DNA of 49,384 nucleotides from an uncultured Oscillibacter sp. (GTDB lineage: Bacteria > Bacillota > Clostridia > Oscillospirales > Oscillospiraceae). Every line of letters starts with the position of its first letter. Positions within the stretch are counted from its first letter, which is position 1. The position numbers and the translations under genes were made by a program. Below, one piece after another: positions 22,662-31,471 of the stretch. Location of the stretch: NCBI GenBank assembly GCA_900550685.1, contig URTS01000003.1, forward strand, positions 1-49,384. Direction: 5' to 3'. The notes under the pieces were generated by a model, which saw only the letters and a list, made by a program, of their open reading frames with translations, was not told the DNA's origin and made no database searches.

Positions 22662-24353
22662 ATGACTGAAACAACACCCGCCGTGTCCGGCGGCGCGGCA
22701 AAAAAGCGCTTCCCCGGCAAAAAGGCCCGGAAGTGGATCGTATTGGCCGTGCTGGCTGTGGCCGTTATCGGCGGCGGCACCGCGTTTTTGAACCGGGCCA
22801 AGGCCAAGGCCAAGGCCACCCAGACGGAGACTGCCTACACCACCGCGTCCGTGGAGAAGCGGAGCATCACTAACTCCCTCACCGGCAGCGGCACCCTGGA
22901 GCCTGCTGACTCCTACACCGTCACCACCCTGGTCTCCGGCGAGGTCCTAAGCGACACCTTTGAGGAGGGGGACACCGTGGAAAAGGACCAGCTGCTCTAC
23001 ACCATCGACTCCTCCGATGTGTCCACCACCGAGTCCCAGGCTCAGACCAGCTATTCCCAGGCCCAGACCAGCTATGAGCAGGCAGTGAAGGCCAAGTATC
23101 CCACGGCGGACATCAGCGGCACCGTCAGCGAGGTGTATGTCAGCAACGGCGACACGGTGAACGCCGGCGCGGAGATCATGAAGATCGCCGCCAGCAATGA
23201 CCTCTCCATTGACTTCCAGTTTTCCTATGCCAACGACGGCGACTTCTACGTAGGCCAGGCCGCCAAGATCTACATCAACGGCTACGCCGGGTATCTGGAC
23301 GGCACCGTGGCCCAGGTGGGCGGCAGCTCCATCGCCAACGGCACCGGCATGAAGATGACCACCGTCCGGGTGACTGCCAAGAACCCCGGCCTGGTCACCA
23401 GCGCCAGCACCGCCAGCGCCACCATCGGCAACTACACCAGCTACGGCCAGACCACCATCAAGGTGGGCACCGGCTCTACCATCACCGCCGAGGCCAGCGG
23501 CAAGATCACCGGATTGACCCTGATGCCCGGTGACAGCGTGACCAGCGGGCAGAAACTCTGCACCATCACCGGCGACAGCGTGGACACCCAGATTACCAAC
23601 GCGAAGAACAGCCTTGCAAACGCTAAAGACAGCGTGGAAAGCGCCCAGAACCGTCTGGACGATTACAAAATCACCTCGCCCATCACCGGCACGGTGGTAG
23701 AAAAGACGGTAAAGGCCGGAGATAACGTGGGAACCGGCAGCAATTCCAGCAACGCCCTCTGCACGATCTATGACCTGAGCTATCTGCAGATGACCCTGAA
23801 CATCGATGAACTGGACATTGACAATGTGGAGGTGGGCCAGACGGTGAACATCACCTCCGACGCCAAGGAGGGCCAGACCTTTACCGGCGTGGTGACCAAG
23901 GTCTCCGTGGTGGGCACCACCTCCAGCGGTACCACCACCTATCCTGTCACCGTCCGTATTGACGAGACCGACGGCCTGCGTCCCGGCATGAATGTGGACG
24001 CGGAGATCGTGCTGTCCTCTGCCGACGATGTGCTGGCGATCCCCAGTCTGGCGGTGAATCGAGGCGATACGGTCCTCATCACCTCTGATTCTCCCAGCGC
24101 GGTCAACGCCTTGGAGCAGGAGGCACCGGAGGGGTATGTCTACGTTCAGGTGACCACCGGCGTCAGTGATGACAGCTATATTGAAGTGACCTCCGGGTTG
24201 CAGGAGGGAGATACCGTAGCCTATCTGCGGACAGCATCCTCCGGCTCCGGGAATATGATGATGGGCGGTATGCCCAGTGACATGGGCGGCGGCATGGGAG
24301 GTGGAATGCCCAGCGGCGGAATGCCTTCCGGCGGCCCGGGAGGAGGGTTCTAA
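22662..24353 (+). CDS. MacA/HlyD-type membrane fusion protein
   Basis: 563 residues. One membrane-spanning segment at about 25-45 behind a basic N terminus, then barrel-sandwich (biotinyl-lipoyl-like) and beta-barrel segments. A lipoyl half appears near 75-110 (SGEVLSDTFEEGDTVEKD) and its mate near 320-350 (ITSPITGTVVEKTVKAGD). It has an additional internal lipoyl-like insertion (about 140-270), a short coiled coil near 300-325, and a Gly/Met/Pro-rich C-terminal tail of about 35 residues. This is longer than usual MacA-like adaptors because of the insertion. It couples the ABC pump encoded downstream to extracytoplasmic substrate. AAAGGA ribosome site 9-10 bases upstream. TAA is followed directly by the ATPase ATG. 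Confidence 0.9.
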   Translation: MTETTPAVSGGAAKKRFPGKKARKWIVLAVLAVAVIGGGTAFLNRAKAKAKATQTETAYTTASVEKRSITNSLTGSGTLEPADSYTVTTLVSGEVLSDTFEEGDTVEKDQLLYTIDSSDVSTTESQAQTSYSQAQTSYEQAVKAKYPTADISGTVSEVYVSNGDTVNAGAEIMKIAASNDLSIDFQFSYANDGDFYVGQAAKIYINGYAGYLDGTVAQVGGSSIANGTGMKMTTVRVTAKNPGLVTSASTASATIGNYTSYGQTTIKVGTGSTITAEASGKITGLTLMPGDSVTSGQKLCTITGDSVDTQITNAKNSLANAKDSVESAQNRLDDYKITSPITGTVVEKTVKAGDNVGTGSNSSNALCTIYDLSYLQMTLNIDELDIDNVEVGQTVNITSDAKEGQTFTGVVTKVSVVGTTSSGTTTYPVTVRIDETDGLRPGMNVDAEIVLSSADDVLAIPSLAVNRGDTVLITSDSPSAVNALEQEAPEGYVYVQVTTGVSDDSYIEVTSGLQEGDTVAYLRTASSGSGNMMMGGMPSDMGGGMGGGMPSGGMPSGGPGGGF

Positions 24354-25091
24354 ATGAGCGCCCTCATTGAATTCCAGTCCGTCTGCAAGTATTACCAGAT
24401 GGGCGATACCACAGTAAAGGCGGCGGATCATATCTCCTTCCAAATTCAGAAGGGAGAATTTGTGGCCATCGTGGGACAGTCCGGCAGCGGTAAATCCACC
24501 TGCATGAACATCATCGGCTGCCTGGATGTGCCAACCTCCGGTGCGTATTTACTGGATGGACAGGATGTGGGGCAGATGAACCGGAACCAGCTGGCGGAGA
24601 TCCGCAACAAGATGCTGGGCTTCATTTTCCAGCAGTATAACCTGCTGCCCAAGCTGAATCTGCAGGAAAATGTGGAGGTGCCCCTGATGTATGCCGGGGT
24701 GCCCAAGGCGGAGCGCCACCAGCGGGCCAAGGCTGCGTTGGAGCGGGTAGGCCTGGGCGACAAGCTGAAGCATAAGCCCATGCAGCTCTCCGGCGGCCAG
24801 CAGCAGCGGGTGTCCATCGCCCGGGCACTGGCCGGGGACCCCGCCGTGATTCTGGCGGACGAACCCACCGGCGCCCTGGATTCCCACACAGGCCGGGAGG
24901 TGCTGGATATGCTGAAAACCGTCCACGGCGCCGGGAATACCGTGGTCCTGATCACTCACGATAACTCCATCGCCGTCCAGGCCCAGCGGATCATCCGCCT
25001 GGAGGACGGCCATGTGATCTACGACGGCGACGCCCGCGACCCCAGCGCCGTGGTGTCTCCCACGCTTACCGGAGAGGGGGCGGGATCATGA
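24354..25091 (+). CDS. MacB-type ABC transporter ATPase (LolD family)
   Basis: 245 residues: Walker A GQSGSGKST (about 39-47), Q loop FQQYNLLP, signature LSGGQQQR, Walker B VILADEPTGALD and the H loop LITHD. Subfamily features match the FtsE/LolD/MacB group that works with FtsX-like permeases. Starts at the base after the adaptor stop and overlaps the permease by four bases (ATGA). Confidence 0.96.
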   Translation: MSALIEFQSVCKYYQMGDTTVKAADHISFQIQKGEFVAIVGQSGSGKSTCMNIIGCLDVPTSGAYLLDGQDVGQMNRNQLAEIRNKMLGFIFQQYNLLPKLNLQENVEVPLMYAGVPKAERHQRAKAALERVGLGDKLKHKPMQLSGGQQQRVSIARALAGDPAVILADEPTGALDSHTGREVLDMLKTVHGAGNTVVLITHDNSIAVQAQRIIRLEDGHVIYDGDARDPSAVVSPTLTGEGAGS

Positions 25092-26287
25092 ATCTGCTGG
25101 AAACCTTCCAGATGGCCGTCAAGAACATTCTCAGCAGTAAAGTGCGGACCCTTCTCACCATGCTGGGCATCATCATCGGCGTCTGCGCCGTCATCGTCAT
25201 CGTGGGCCTGGGCAACGGCATGCAGGGCTACATCGAGGACAGCTTCGCCGACATGGGCACTGACTCCCTGACGGTGCAGATTTTAGGCCGGGGCTCCTCC
25301 CGCAGCGTGTCTGAGGAGCAGATGTATGCCCTGGTGGAGGAAAACCAGGACCTCTACAAGCAGATCTCGCCCACCGTCACCATGATGGGCGTGGTGAAGA
25401 TCGGCAGCGACAGCATTTCCACCTCCTCCATCACCGGCGTCAGCGAGGACTACTTCGACATGAAGGGATACACCATCGCCCAGGGCCGGAATCTGGACTA
25501 CGTGGACATTTCCGGCCGGAAAAAGGTCTGCGTGGTGGGGCAGTACCTGAACATGGCCTACTTCGGCGGAAACGCCGTGGGCCAGACCCTGAAGATCAAC
25601 GGCAATACTTTTACCGTGGTGGGCGTCATGGCCCAGAAGGACACGGACCTGGAGGAGGGGGGCACCGATGACTGTGTATTTCTGCCCTATTCCACAGCTG
25701 CCCGCCTCAGCTTTACCGGCACCATCAGCAGCTACACCATCACCGTGCAGAACACGGACAACATCTCCGAGGCCAAGACCTTCCTGGAAAACAAGCTCTA
25801 CGACATTTTCTCCGATGATGATGCCTATACCGTCATCTCCATGGCGGAAATGGTGGAAGAGATGAACTCCATGGTCAACATGATTATCTACATACTGGCG
25901 GGCATCGCCGCCATCTCCCTGGTAGTTGGCGGTATCGGCATCATGAACATCATGCTGGTGTCCGTCACGGAGCGGACGAGGGAGATCGGCATCCGGAAGG
26001 CCCTGGGCGCCAAGGAGGGAGCCATCCTCCGGCAGTTCGTCATCGAAGCCGCCACCACGTCGGCTCTGGGCGGCCTGCTGGGGATCGGTCTGGGCTATGT
26101 CCTCTCGTCGGCGGCAACGACTGTCATTGCCGCGGTGATGCCGGATACACCCATCACTGTCAGCCCCAGCGCGGCGGCGGTGGTGATCGCCTTCGGCGTG
26201 TCGGCAGGCATCGGCATCGTCTTTGGCTACCTCCCCGCCCGGAAAGCCGCCAACCTGAACCCCATCGACGCATTGCGGTACGACTGA
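25088..26287 (+). CDS. MacB/FtsX-type ABC permease
   Basis: 399 residues with the four-helix MacB layout: one helix at about 18-40, a large outside domain of about 225 residues (MacB_PCD), then three C-terminal helices with the FtsX-like loop ERTREIGIRKALGAKEGAI. Together with the adaptor and ATPase it forms a mechanotransmission-type exporter for peptides, lantibiotics or envelope lipids; the substrate is not readable. The divergent two-component system is the likely controller. Transcription ends at the hairpin at 26316. Confidence 0.95.
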   Translation: MNLLETFQMAVKNILSSKVRTLLTMLGIIIGVCAVIVIVGLGNGMQGYIEDSFADMGTDSLTVQILGRGSSRSVSEEQMYALVEENQDLYKQISPTVTMMGVVKIGSDSISTSSITGVSEDYFDMKGYTIAQGRNLDYVDISGRKKVCVVGQYLNMAYFGGNAVGQTLKINGNTFTVVGVMAQKDTDLEEGGTDDCVFLPYSTAARLSFTGTISSYTITVQNTDNISEAKTFLENKLYDIFSDDDAYTVISMAEMVEEMNSMVNMIIYILAGIAAISLVVGGIGIMNIMLVSVTERTREIGIRKALGAKEGAILRQFVIEAATTSALGGLLGIGLGYVLSSAATTVIAAVMPDTPITVSPSAAAVVIAFGVSAGIGIVFGYLPARKAANLNPIDALRYD

Positions 26288-26315
26288 GCGTATCCGCTGC
26301 GGCGGAATTTCCATC

Positions 26316-26347
26316 AAAAATGCAGGCCCAACGGGCCTGCATTTTTT
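26316..26347 (+). terminator. terminator of the exporter operon
   Basis: Perfect 14-bp stem (26316-26329 with 26333-26346) with an AAC loop and a T run on the 3' side. Confidence 0.92.
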
Positions 26348-26520
26348 CTGCGTTCCGGGAGATTCAAGCCGGGGAAGGGAAGGCGGTGAGGCCGCGTTTC
26401 CCGCCCAGAGGGGTGGTCCGGCGGTGCCCCGGAATTCGAGCGGGGGCGCATATCCGCCGTGCCGGGAAGGTGCGCTTCAGCGTGTTCTCAAAAATCTGAC
26501 AAAAAATGTCAAAGAGGGGA

Positions 26521-26548
26521 TTTACATTTTGCGAAGCAGTGCTATAAT
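26521..26548 (+). promoter_or_regulatory. symporter promoter
   Basis: TTTACA (26521-26526), 16 bases, TATAAT (26543-26548). The predicted transcription start falls at the left edge of the palindrome that follows. The region 26348-26520 before it holds nothing recognisable. Confidence 0.78.
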
Positions 26549-26554
26549 GGCAGA

Positions 26555-26580
26555 TGTCTATTTAAAGCTTTAAATAGACA
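26555..26580 (+). promoter_or_regulatory. perfect 26-bp palindromic operator
   Basis: TGTCTATTTAAAG followed directly by its complement, 7 bases after the -10 box, so it covers the transcription start. Position and perfect symmetry suggest a repressor site for a dimeric regulator (for example GntR, TetR or MarR type); the regulator is not in the window. Confidence 0.7.
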
Positions 26581-26610
26581 AAACGTGCGTGTTCTTAGGA
26601 GGTCCTTATT

Positions 26611-28053
26611 ATGACAATCATTCTTGCGGTGGTCGCCATCTACATGGCAGCCATGCTCTTCATCGGCTATAAGGCGAAAAAGAGCGTCAAAAGCCCGGCG
26701 GATTTCTTCACCGGCGGCAGCCGTTTCGGCTCTGTTTTAACCGCCATTGCCCACCAGGCGGCCGGCCTCAGTGGCTGGCTGTTCATCGCTTGGTCCCAGC
26801 AGGTGGCCGGTTCCGGCCTGGGCGCCATCTGGACGGCTTTTTCCTCCGGTTTTGCCCCCTTCATCAACTTTTTTGTCATGGCCAGACGGGTTGCCAAGTT
26901 CACCGTGATGAGCAAGGCCAGAAGCTTTATAGACCTGCTGGAGGCCCGGTACTATGATGAGGACCGCAAGCTTATCCGCGGCATCGCCACGGCCATCATT
27001 GCCATCAGCATCACCGTGTACATGAGCTCCCAGCTCATGGCCGCCGGAACCACCTTCCAGGCAGTGCTGGGGCTGGACTACCGGGTGTCCGTGCTGATCG
27101 GCGCTGTGGTGGTGATCCTCTACACCTCCGCAGGCGGCCTGCTGGCCGTGGCCTGGACGGACTTTGTGCAGGGAATGCTGATGATCTTCGCCGTGATCGT
27201 GGGACTGTTCGTGGCCTTCGGCAATACGGGCAGCCTGGGCTTCGTCATGGACGAGATCACCGCCATCAACCCCGCCCTGGCCTCTCCCTGGACGAACCCC
27301 ATCACGATCGTGGGCCTGCTGTCCGCCGGATGGCTGGGCTACATGGGCCAGCCCCAGATCGTGCAGATGTTCATGGGCATGAAGGATCCCGGCTCCTCCA
27401 AGCGGGGCGCCGTGATCGCCGGTACCACCGGCGTGTTCCTGCTGTTCGGCTCCTTCCTGGTGAACCTGTGCTGCATTGTGCTTTTCCCCGGCAGTGAAAA
27501 CCCCAGCACCAACTTCATCCAGCTTATCACCCAGTATACGCCTCACTGGCTGGTGGGCATCGTCACCGCCGCAATTCTCGCCGCGGTCATGTCCTCTGCG
27601 GACGCCCTGCTCCACGTGGCCACCACGGCCGTGACCCAGGACTTCTACAACAAAATGCTGAAGAAGGGCCAGGCCACCGATAAAGAGGTGCTGCTGGTGG
27701 CCCGTATCGCCGCTGTACTCATCGGTGCCTTTGCCATTTACATCGCTTTCAATCCCTTTGACAGCATCCTCTGGGTCAACTGGTGGGCCTGGGGCGGCCT
27801 TTCCGTGTTCGCCCCCATCCTGATCTTGGGCTTCTACTGGAAGCGGGCCACCCGGGAGGGGGCCATGGTCAGCATGATCGTGGGCTTTATCGCGGTGTAT
27901 GCCTGGTATAAGGCGGGGCTGAACACCCTTCTGCACTATACCTTCGTGGCCTTCACCGTCACCGCCGTGGTGCATGTAGTGGTGAGCCTGCTGACGCCGG
28001 CGCCCCCTGCCCGCATTCAGAGCATGGTGGAAGAACTGAACCGGAAAGATTGA
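26611..28053 (+). CDS. sodium:solute symporter, PutP-like
   Basis: 480 residues with about 12-13 transmembrane helices. Family marks include AAGLSGWLFIAWSQQVAGSG near residue 50, YTSAGGLLAVAWTDFVQG near 170 and AAILAAVMSSADALLHVATT near 325, the region contributing to the Na+ site in SSS transporters. Closest in style to Na+/proline symporters (PutP); substrate assignment is tentative. AGGAGG ribosome site 9 bases before ATG. Followed after 19 bases by the DUF362 gene, so likely co-transcribed. Confidence 0.92.
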   Translation: MTIILAVVAIYMAAMLFIGYKAKKSVKSPADFFTGGSRFGSVLTAIAHQAAGLSGWLFIAWSQQVAGSGLGAIWTAFSSGFAPFINFFVMARRVAKFTVMSKARSFIDLLEARYYDEDRKLIRGIATAIIAISITVYMSSQLMAAGTTFQAVLGLDYRVSVLIGAVVVILYTSAGGLLAVAWTDFVQGMLMIFAVIVGLFVAFGNTGSLGFVMDEITAINPALASPWTNPITIVGLLSAGWLGYMGQPQIVQMFMGMKDPGSSKRGAVIAGTTGVFLLFGSFLVNLCCIVLFPGSENPSTNFIQLITQYTPHWLVGIVTAAILAAVMSSADALLHVATTAVTQDFYNKMLKKGQATDKEVLLVARIAAVLIGAFAIYIAFNPFDSILWVNWWAWGGLSVFAPILILGFYWKRATREGAMVSMIVGFIAVYAWYKAGLNTLLHYTFVAFTVTAVVHVVVSLLTPAPPARIQSMVEELNRKD

Positions 28054-28072
28054 CTGGTAAAGGAGTAAAGCA

Positions 28073-29233
28073 ATGCCTGACGTATATGTTTTTCAGGGCG
28101 GGACCCCCGCCCAGATGGCTTATGATGCCATTTCCCGGGTTTTCCATGAGGACCCGGCCCAATTGTCCGTCCTCTTGAAGGTGAATACCGGCTTCAAGGG
28201 CCCCGCGGCCAGCGGCCTGTGCACCCATCCGGAGGTGGTCCGGGGCCTGATCCGCTTTTTCAAGGAGCGCCATACCCGGAAGATCTATGTGGGAGACAGC
28301 TCCATCGTGGGCGTCAACAGCGACGAGGCCCTGCACGCCGCCGGGATCTGGGACGTCTGCCAGGAAGAGGGCGTGGAATGCCTGAACCTGGACGACAGCG
28401 GCATGCGGGAGCAGGAGATACCGGACCCCATCATGGTTCCCCGGCTGAAAATGTCCAACCTGCCCTTTGAGGTGGACCGGGTCATTTCCGTCCCGGTGAT
28501 GAAGACCCACATGTATGCGGGCGTCACCCTCAGCATCAAAAATATGAAGGGCTGCCTGTTCCAGAAGGACAAGACCCGGCTGCACCGCATCAACCAGGCG
28601 CCGCCGGACATTCACAAGGGAAAATGCCTGGATTATGGGATTGTGGATTTGACAAAAGTCTGCTATCCTGATTATGTTGTCACCGACGGCGTGGTGGCTA
28701 TGGAGGGCTTCGGCCCATCCGGCGGTACCCGGGTGGATCTGGGCGTGGTCCTGGCATCGACGGATGCCCTGTCCGCAGACCTGACGGCCATTCAGCTGAT
28801 GGGCATGGCGGTGGACGCGGTGCCCCATCTGAACCTGGTGCGGGAAAACCGGGGGCTGGACCCGGCGGATATCCATGTGCACCCTGCGGATTACCTGAAA
28901 TGGGCCCGCCGCTTCCAACTGGCCTCGGAGCATGACCTGCACCTGAACTACCCCAACCCCAAGGTGGTGGACAGGGGGGCGTGCAGCGCCTGCCATGCGG
29001 CCATGGTGCAGTTTTTCCGCTACCATCACCAGGAGTATGAGAATGGGCCGGAGGCAACGCTGGTCTTTGGCGGGGACGCCACAGAGGCGGACTGCCAGGG
29101 AGGCCGGGTGGTGCTGGTGGGCAACTGCACGGCCAAGCTCAGAGACGGCAGCCGGGCCTTCTGCAAGGGCTGCCCGCCGGTTCCCTCTCAGATCGCACGC
29201 ACCATCGACGCCGGAAAAACCTTGGACGACTGA
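28073..29233 (+). CDS. DUF362 family protein
   Basis: 386 residues. DUF362 hallmarks are VLLKVNTGFKGP, KIYVGDSSI, VISVPVMKTHMYAGVTLSIKN and YVVTDGVVAMEGFGPSGG. The C-terminal quarter holds clustered cysteines (GACSACHAA, GNCTAKL, FCKGCPP), which suggests a metal or Fe-S site, but the usual 2[4Fe-4S] ferredoxin pattern is not present. Function of the family is largely unknown. AAAGGAG ribosome site. Between a symporter and a UlaG-like hydrolase with 15-19 base gaps, it probably belongs to one operon processing an imported solute (inference). Confidence 0.9.
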   Translation: MPDVYVFQGGTPAQMAYDAISRVFHEDPAQLSVLLKVNTGFKGPAASGLCTHPEVVRGLIRFFKERHTRKIYVGDSSIVGVNSDEALHAAGIWDVCQEEGVECLNLDDSGMREQEIPDPIMVPRLKMSNLPFEVDRVISVPVMKTHMYAGVTLSIKNMKGCLFQKDKTRLHRINQAPPDIHKGKCLDYGIVDLTKVCYPDYVVTDGVVAMEGFGPSGGTRVDLGVVLASTDALSADLTAIQLMGMAVDAVPHLNLVRENRGLDPADIHVHPADYLKWARRFQLASEHDLHLNYPNPKVVDRGACSACHAAMVQFFRYHHQEYENGPEATLVFGGDATEADCQGGRVVLVGNCTAKLRDGSRAFCKGCPPVPSQIARTIDAGKTLDD

Positions 29234-29248
29234 ATTGGAGGATACGTT

Positions 29249-29911
29249 ATGGAACTGCAATTTTTAGGCCATTCCTGTTTTCTGCTGCATGACGGCACCA
29301 GCAAGGTGCTGACGGATCCCTTCCTGACGGGCAATGCCCTGGCAGCCGCTGCTGCCAATCAGGTGGAGGCGGATTTCATCTTTGTCACCCACGGGCACGG
29401 CGACCATGTCGGCGACGCGGTGGACATCGCCAAGCGCACCGGAGCCACCGTCTGCTGTACGGTGGACCTGGCGGAGGGGGTGTTCGGCCCCGCAGGCGTC
29501 AAGGTCCAGGTGGGCAACCTGGGGGGTACGATCCCCATGCCCTTCGGCTCCGCCAAGTTCTTTCAGGCCATCCACGGCAGCGGCGTTCCGGGGTGCTTGG
29601 CCTGCGGCTTCATCTTTGAGATGGGAGGAAAGAAAATTTACCACGCCGGCGATACCGCACTGATGAGCGATATGGCGCTTCTGGCGGAGGAGAATATTGA
29701 CATTGCGCTGCTTCCCATCGGCGATGTGTTCACCATGGGGCCGGGGGATGCCCTGCGGGCCGTGAAGATGATCCAGCCCAAGCTGGTTATTCCCATGCAC
29801 TACAATACCTTCCCGCCCATTGTCCAGGACCCGGATGCCTTCGCGGCGGCGGTACAGGCGGCGGGCTTCCAGGCCAAGGTCCTGCACCCGGGGGAGACGC
29901 TGACCATTTGA
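29249..29911 (+). CDS. UlaG-like metallo-beta-lactamase-fold hydrolase (UPF0173 type)
   Basis: 220 residues with the metal motifs THGHGDHVGD, AIHGSGVPG, YHAGDT and the final MHYNT of the UPF0173/UlaG-like branch. It would be a two-metal hydrolase in the cytosol; substrate unknown. GGAGG site 8-9 bases before the start; last gene of the symporter operon, 100 bases before a terminator. Confidence 0.92.
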   Translation: MELQFLGHSCFLLHDGTSKVLTDPFLTGNALAAAAANQVEADFIFVTHGHGDHVGDAVDIAKRTGATVCCTVDLAEGVFGPAGVKVQVGNLGGTIPMPFGSAKFFQAIHGSGVPGCLACGFIFEMGGKKIYHAGDTALMSDMALLAEENIDIALLPIGDVFTMGPGDALRAVKMIQPKLVIPMHYNTFPPIVQDPDAFAAAVQAAGFQAKVLHPGETLTI

Positions 29912-30013
29912 ACCCGGGCGGAAAATACCGGGATACGTTCTGTAAAAACAAAAAATATACATATCCGCGCGCTCCCGTTTGGCAGGGGCAGCAGGTATGT
30001 TCGGAGAGTCTCT

Positions 30014-30053
30014 GGCAGGCATCGTAAACACGATGACCTGCCGGGGCTTTTTT
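30014..30053 (+). terminator. terminator of the symporter operon
   Basis: Stem GGCAGG-ATCGT (30014-30025) with its complement to about 30042, with a one-base bulge, AAAC-type loop and a GGGGC then six-T tail at 30047-30053. Confidence 0.8.
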
Positions 30054-30252
30054 ACTTTCCGGCCTGATTGCCGTAGCCGCAGAGGGGAGGAAACCGTATG
30101 CATAAAGATGCTTGGACGGACTCAATGCAGAGGGGGCTTCTCTGAGCGCACGGCTGCCGGAAGAGGCTGCAGTCCGCTGGAAAAGATTGGATTTTTAAGG
30201 AACATATGGAAAAACCGGTGAAATGGGGCAGCACAATTATACATTTTGCGGA

Positions 30253-30269
30253 TTGAATAAATATGCTTA
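30253..30269 (+). promoter_or_regulatory. possible ArgR box before argC
   Basis: TTGAATAAATATGCTTA resembles the imperfect palindromic ARG box of Firmicutes (TGAATnnnnATTCA theme), about 50 bases before the argC start. Surrounding leader 30054-30252 has only a 16-codon frame (30205-30255) of doubtful meaning. Weak call. Confidence 0.3.
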
Positions 30270-30318
30270 TGTATCGTATGGTTTTTCAATAAACCCGATG
30301 GCGAAGGAGGAGCTCCCA

Positions 30319-31256
30319 TTGAAACCGAAGGTATATATTGACGGGAAAGAAGGCACCACCGGCCTTCAGATCTATGAGCGCCTTTCCGCACGTGGAGATA
30401 TTGACCTCTTTCTGATCGACGAGGAAAAGCGCAAGGACACCGCCGAACGGAAAAAGCTGCTGAATGCCGCAGACCTTGTATTCCTGTGTTTGCCGGACAA
30501 AGCGGCCATGGAAGCCGTGGACCTGATCGAAAATCCCGCCACCCGGGTCGTTGACGCGTCCACCGCCCACCGGGTCGCCCCCGGCTGGGTATACGGCTTT
30601 CCGGAGTTGGGAGCCGAACAGAAAAACGCCATCATCCGCGCCGGGCGGGTTGCCAATCCCGGATGCCATGCAACCGGTTTTTTATCCATTGCCGCGCCAC
30701 TGGTGAAGCTGGGGATCCTGCCTGCGAATTATCCGATGACGGTCTATTCCCTTACCGGCTACTCCGGCGGCGGGAAGAGGATGATCGCCCAGTACGAAGA
30801 GGATGCCCGGGATACGGAGTTTGACGCCCCCGGATCTACGGCCTGAACCTGCGGCACAAGCATCTGCCGGAAATGCAGAAGATCGCCGGACTGGAATTCC
30901 CGCCGGTGTTCAACCCCGTGGTGGACGATTACTACAAGGGCATGGCCACCACCCTGATGCTCCACAACCGTTTGCTGAACGGCAGGCCCACGGCGGAGAA
31001 TATCGCGGAGGCTCTGGCCGGCTTTTATGCGGGACAGTCCCTGGTGTCGGTGGTCCCCTTTGGCGGACAGGAACCGATGCTGAGCGCCAACAAGCTGGCC
31101 GGAAAGGACACACTGGAGATCACGGTCTGCGGCCATGAGGACCAGACCATGGTCACCGCCTGGTTCGACAACCTGGGAAAAGGGGCCTCCGGTGCCGCCG
31201 TTCAGAACATGAACCTGATGCTGGGGTTTGAGGAAACTACAGGACTGAACTTTTGA
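30319..31256 (+). pseudogene. argC: argC, N-acetyl-gamma-glutamyl-phosphate reductase, frameshifted
   Basis: Short-type (type 2) ArgC, about 313 residues if repaired. The first part (KPKVYIDGKEGTTGLQIYERL, VFLCLPDKAAMEAVDL, RVANPGCHATGF with catalytic Cys, SLTGYSGGGKRM) runs to a premature TGA at 30844. The second part (GLNLRHKHLPEMQKI, VVPFGGQEPML, GASGAAVQNMNLMLGFEET) continues in the -1 frame. The break is at a run of five C (30827-30831); a sixth C would restore GCC CCC CGG ATC TAC. Could be a real mutation or a homopolymer sequencing error. Start is TTG 30319 with AAGGAGG 9 bases upstream. The enzyme would carry out the third step of arginine synthesis. Confidence 0.88.
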
Positions 31257-31343
31257 TATGTACAGCGCCGAAGGCCCCTTTGGGGCAAAAATGTCAGCCA
31301 CCCTCGCCGCTGAAGCGGCAACCGAGCGGCCTGACAAAACGGT

Positions 31344-31406
31344 GCAGCTGTTCCAAATATGAATTTAATGCTTGGATTTGAAGAGACCACGGGGTTGAGT
31401 TTTTGA
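31344..31406 (+). pseudogene. second, diverged argC 3' tail
   Basis: Encodes GAAVPNMNLMLGFEETTG plus LSF and stop, 19 of 21 residues matching the end of the argC copy that finishes at 31256, but with many synonymous changes (for example AATTTAATGCTT against AACCTGATGCTG). The homology begins abruptly at about 31341 after an 85-base unrelated spacer that contains TGTCAG/CTGACA arms (31292 and 31331). This looks like the scar of an argC replacement by a foreign allele. Confidence 0.8.
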
Positions 31407-31471
31407 GAAAAGCACCGGGCTGCCCCGGCAAATCCGATTACTTTTTACGTTCCGAGAATGGAGGATCGACT

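Noticed and set aside
24443..27975. Long minus-strand frames opposite the exporter and symporter genes
   Set aside because: His/Gly/Gln-rich shadows of GC-rich coding DNA; the plus-strand genes have full domain evidence.
30205..30255. 16-codon leader peptide before argC
   Set aside because: It has TAAGGAAC upstream but no run of arginine or other regulatory codons and no following attenuator, so no support as an attenuation peptide.
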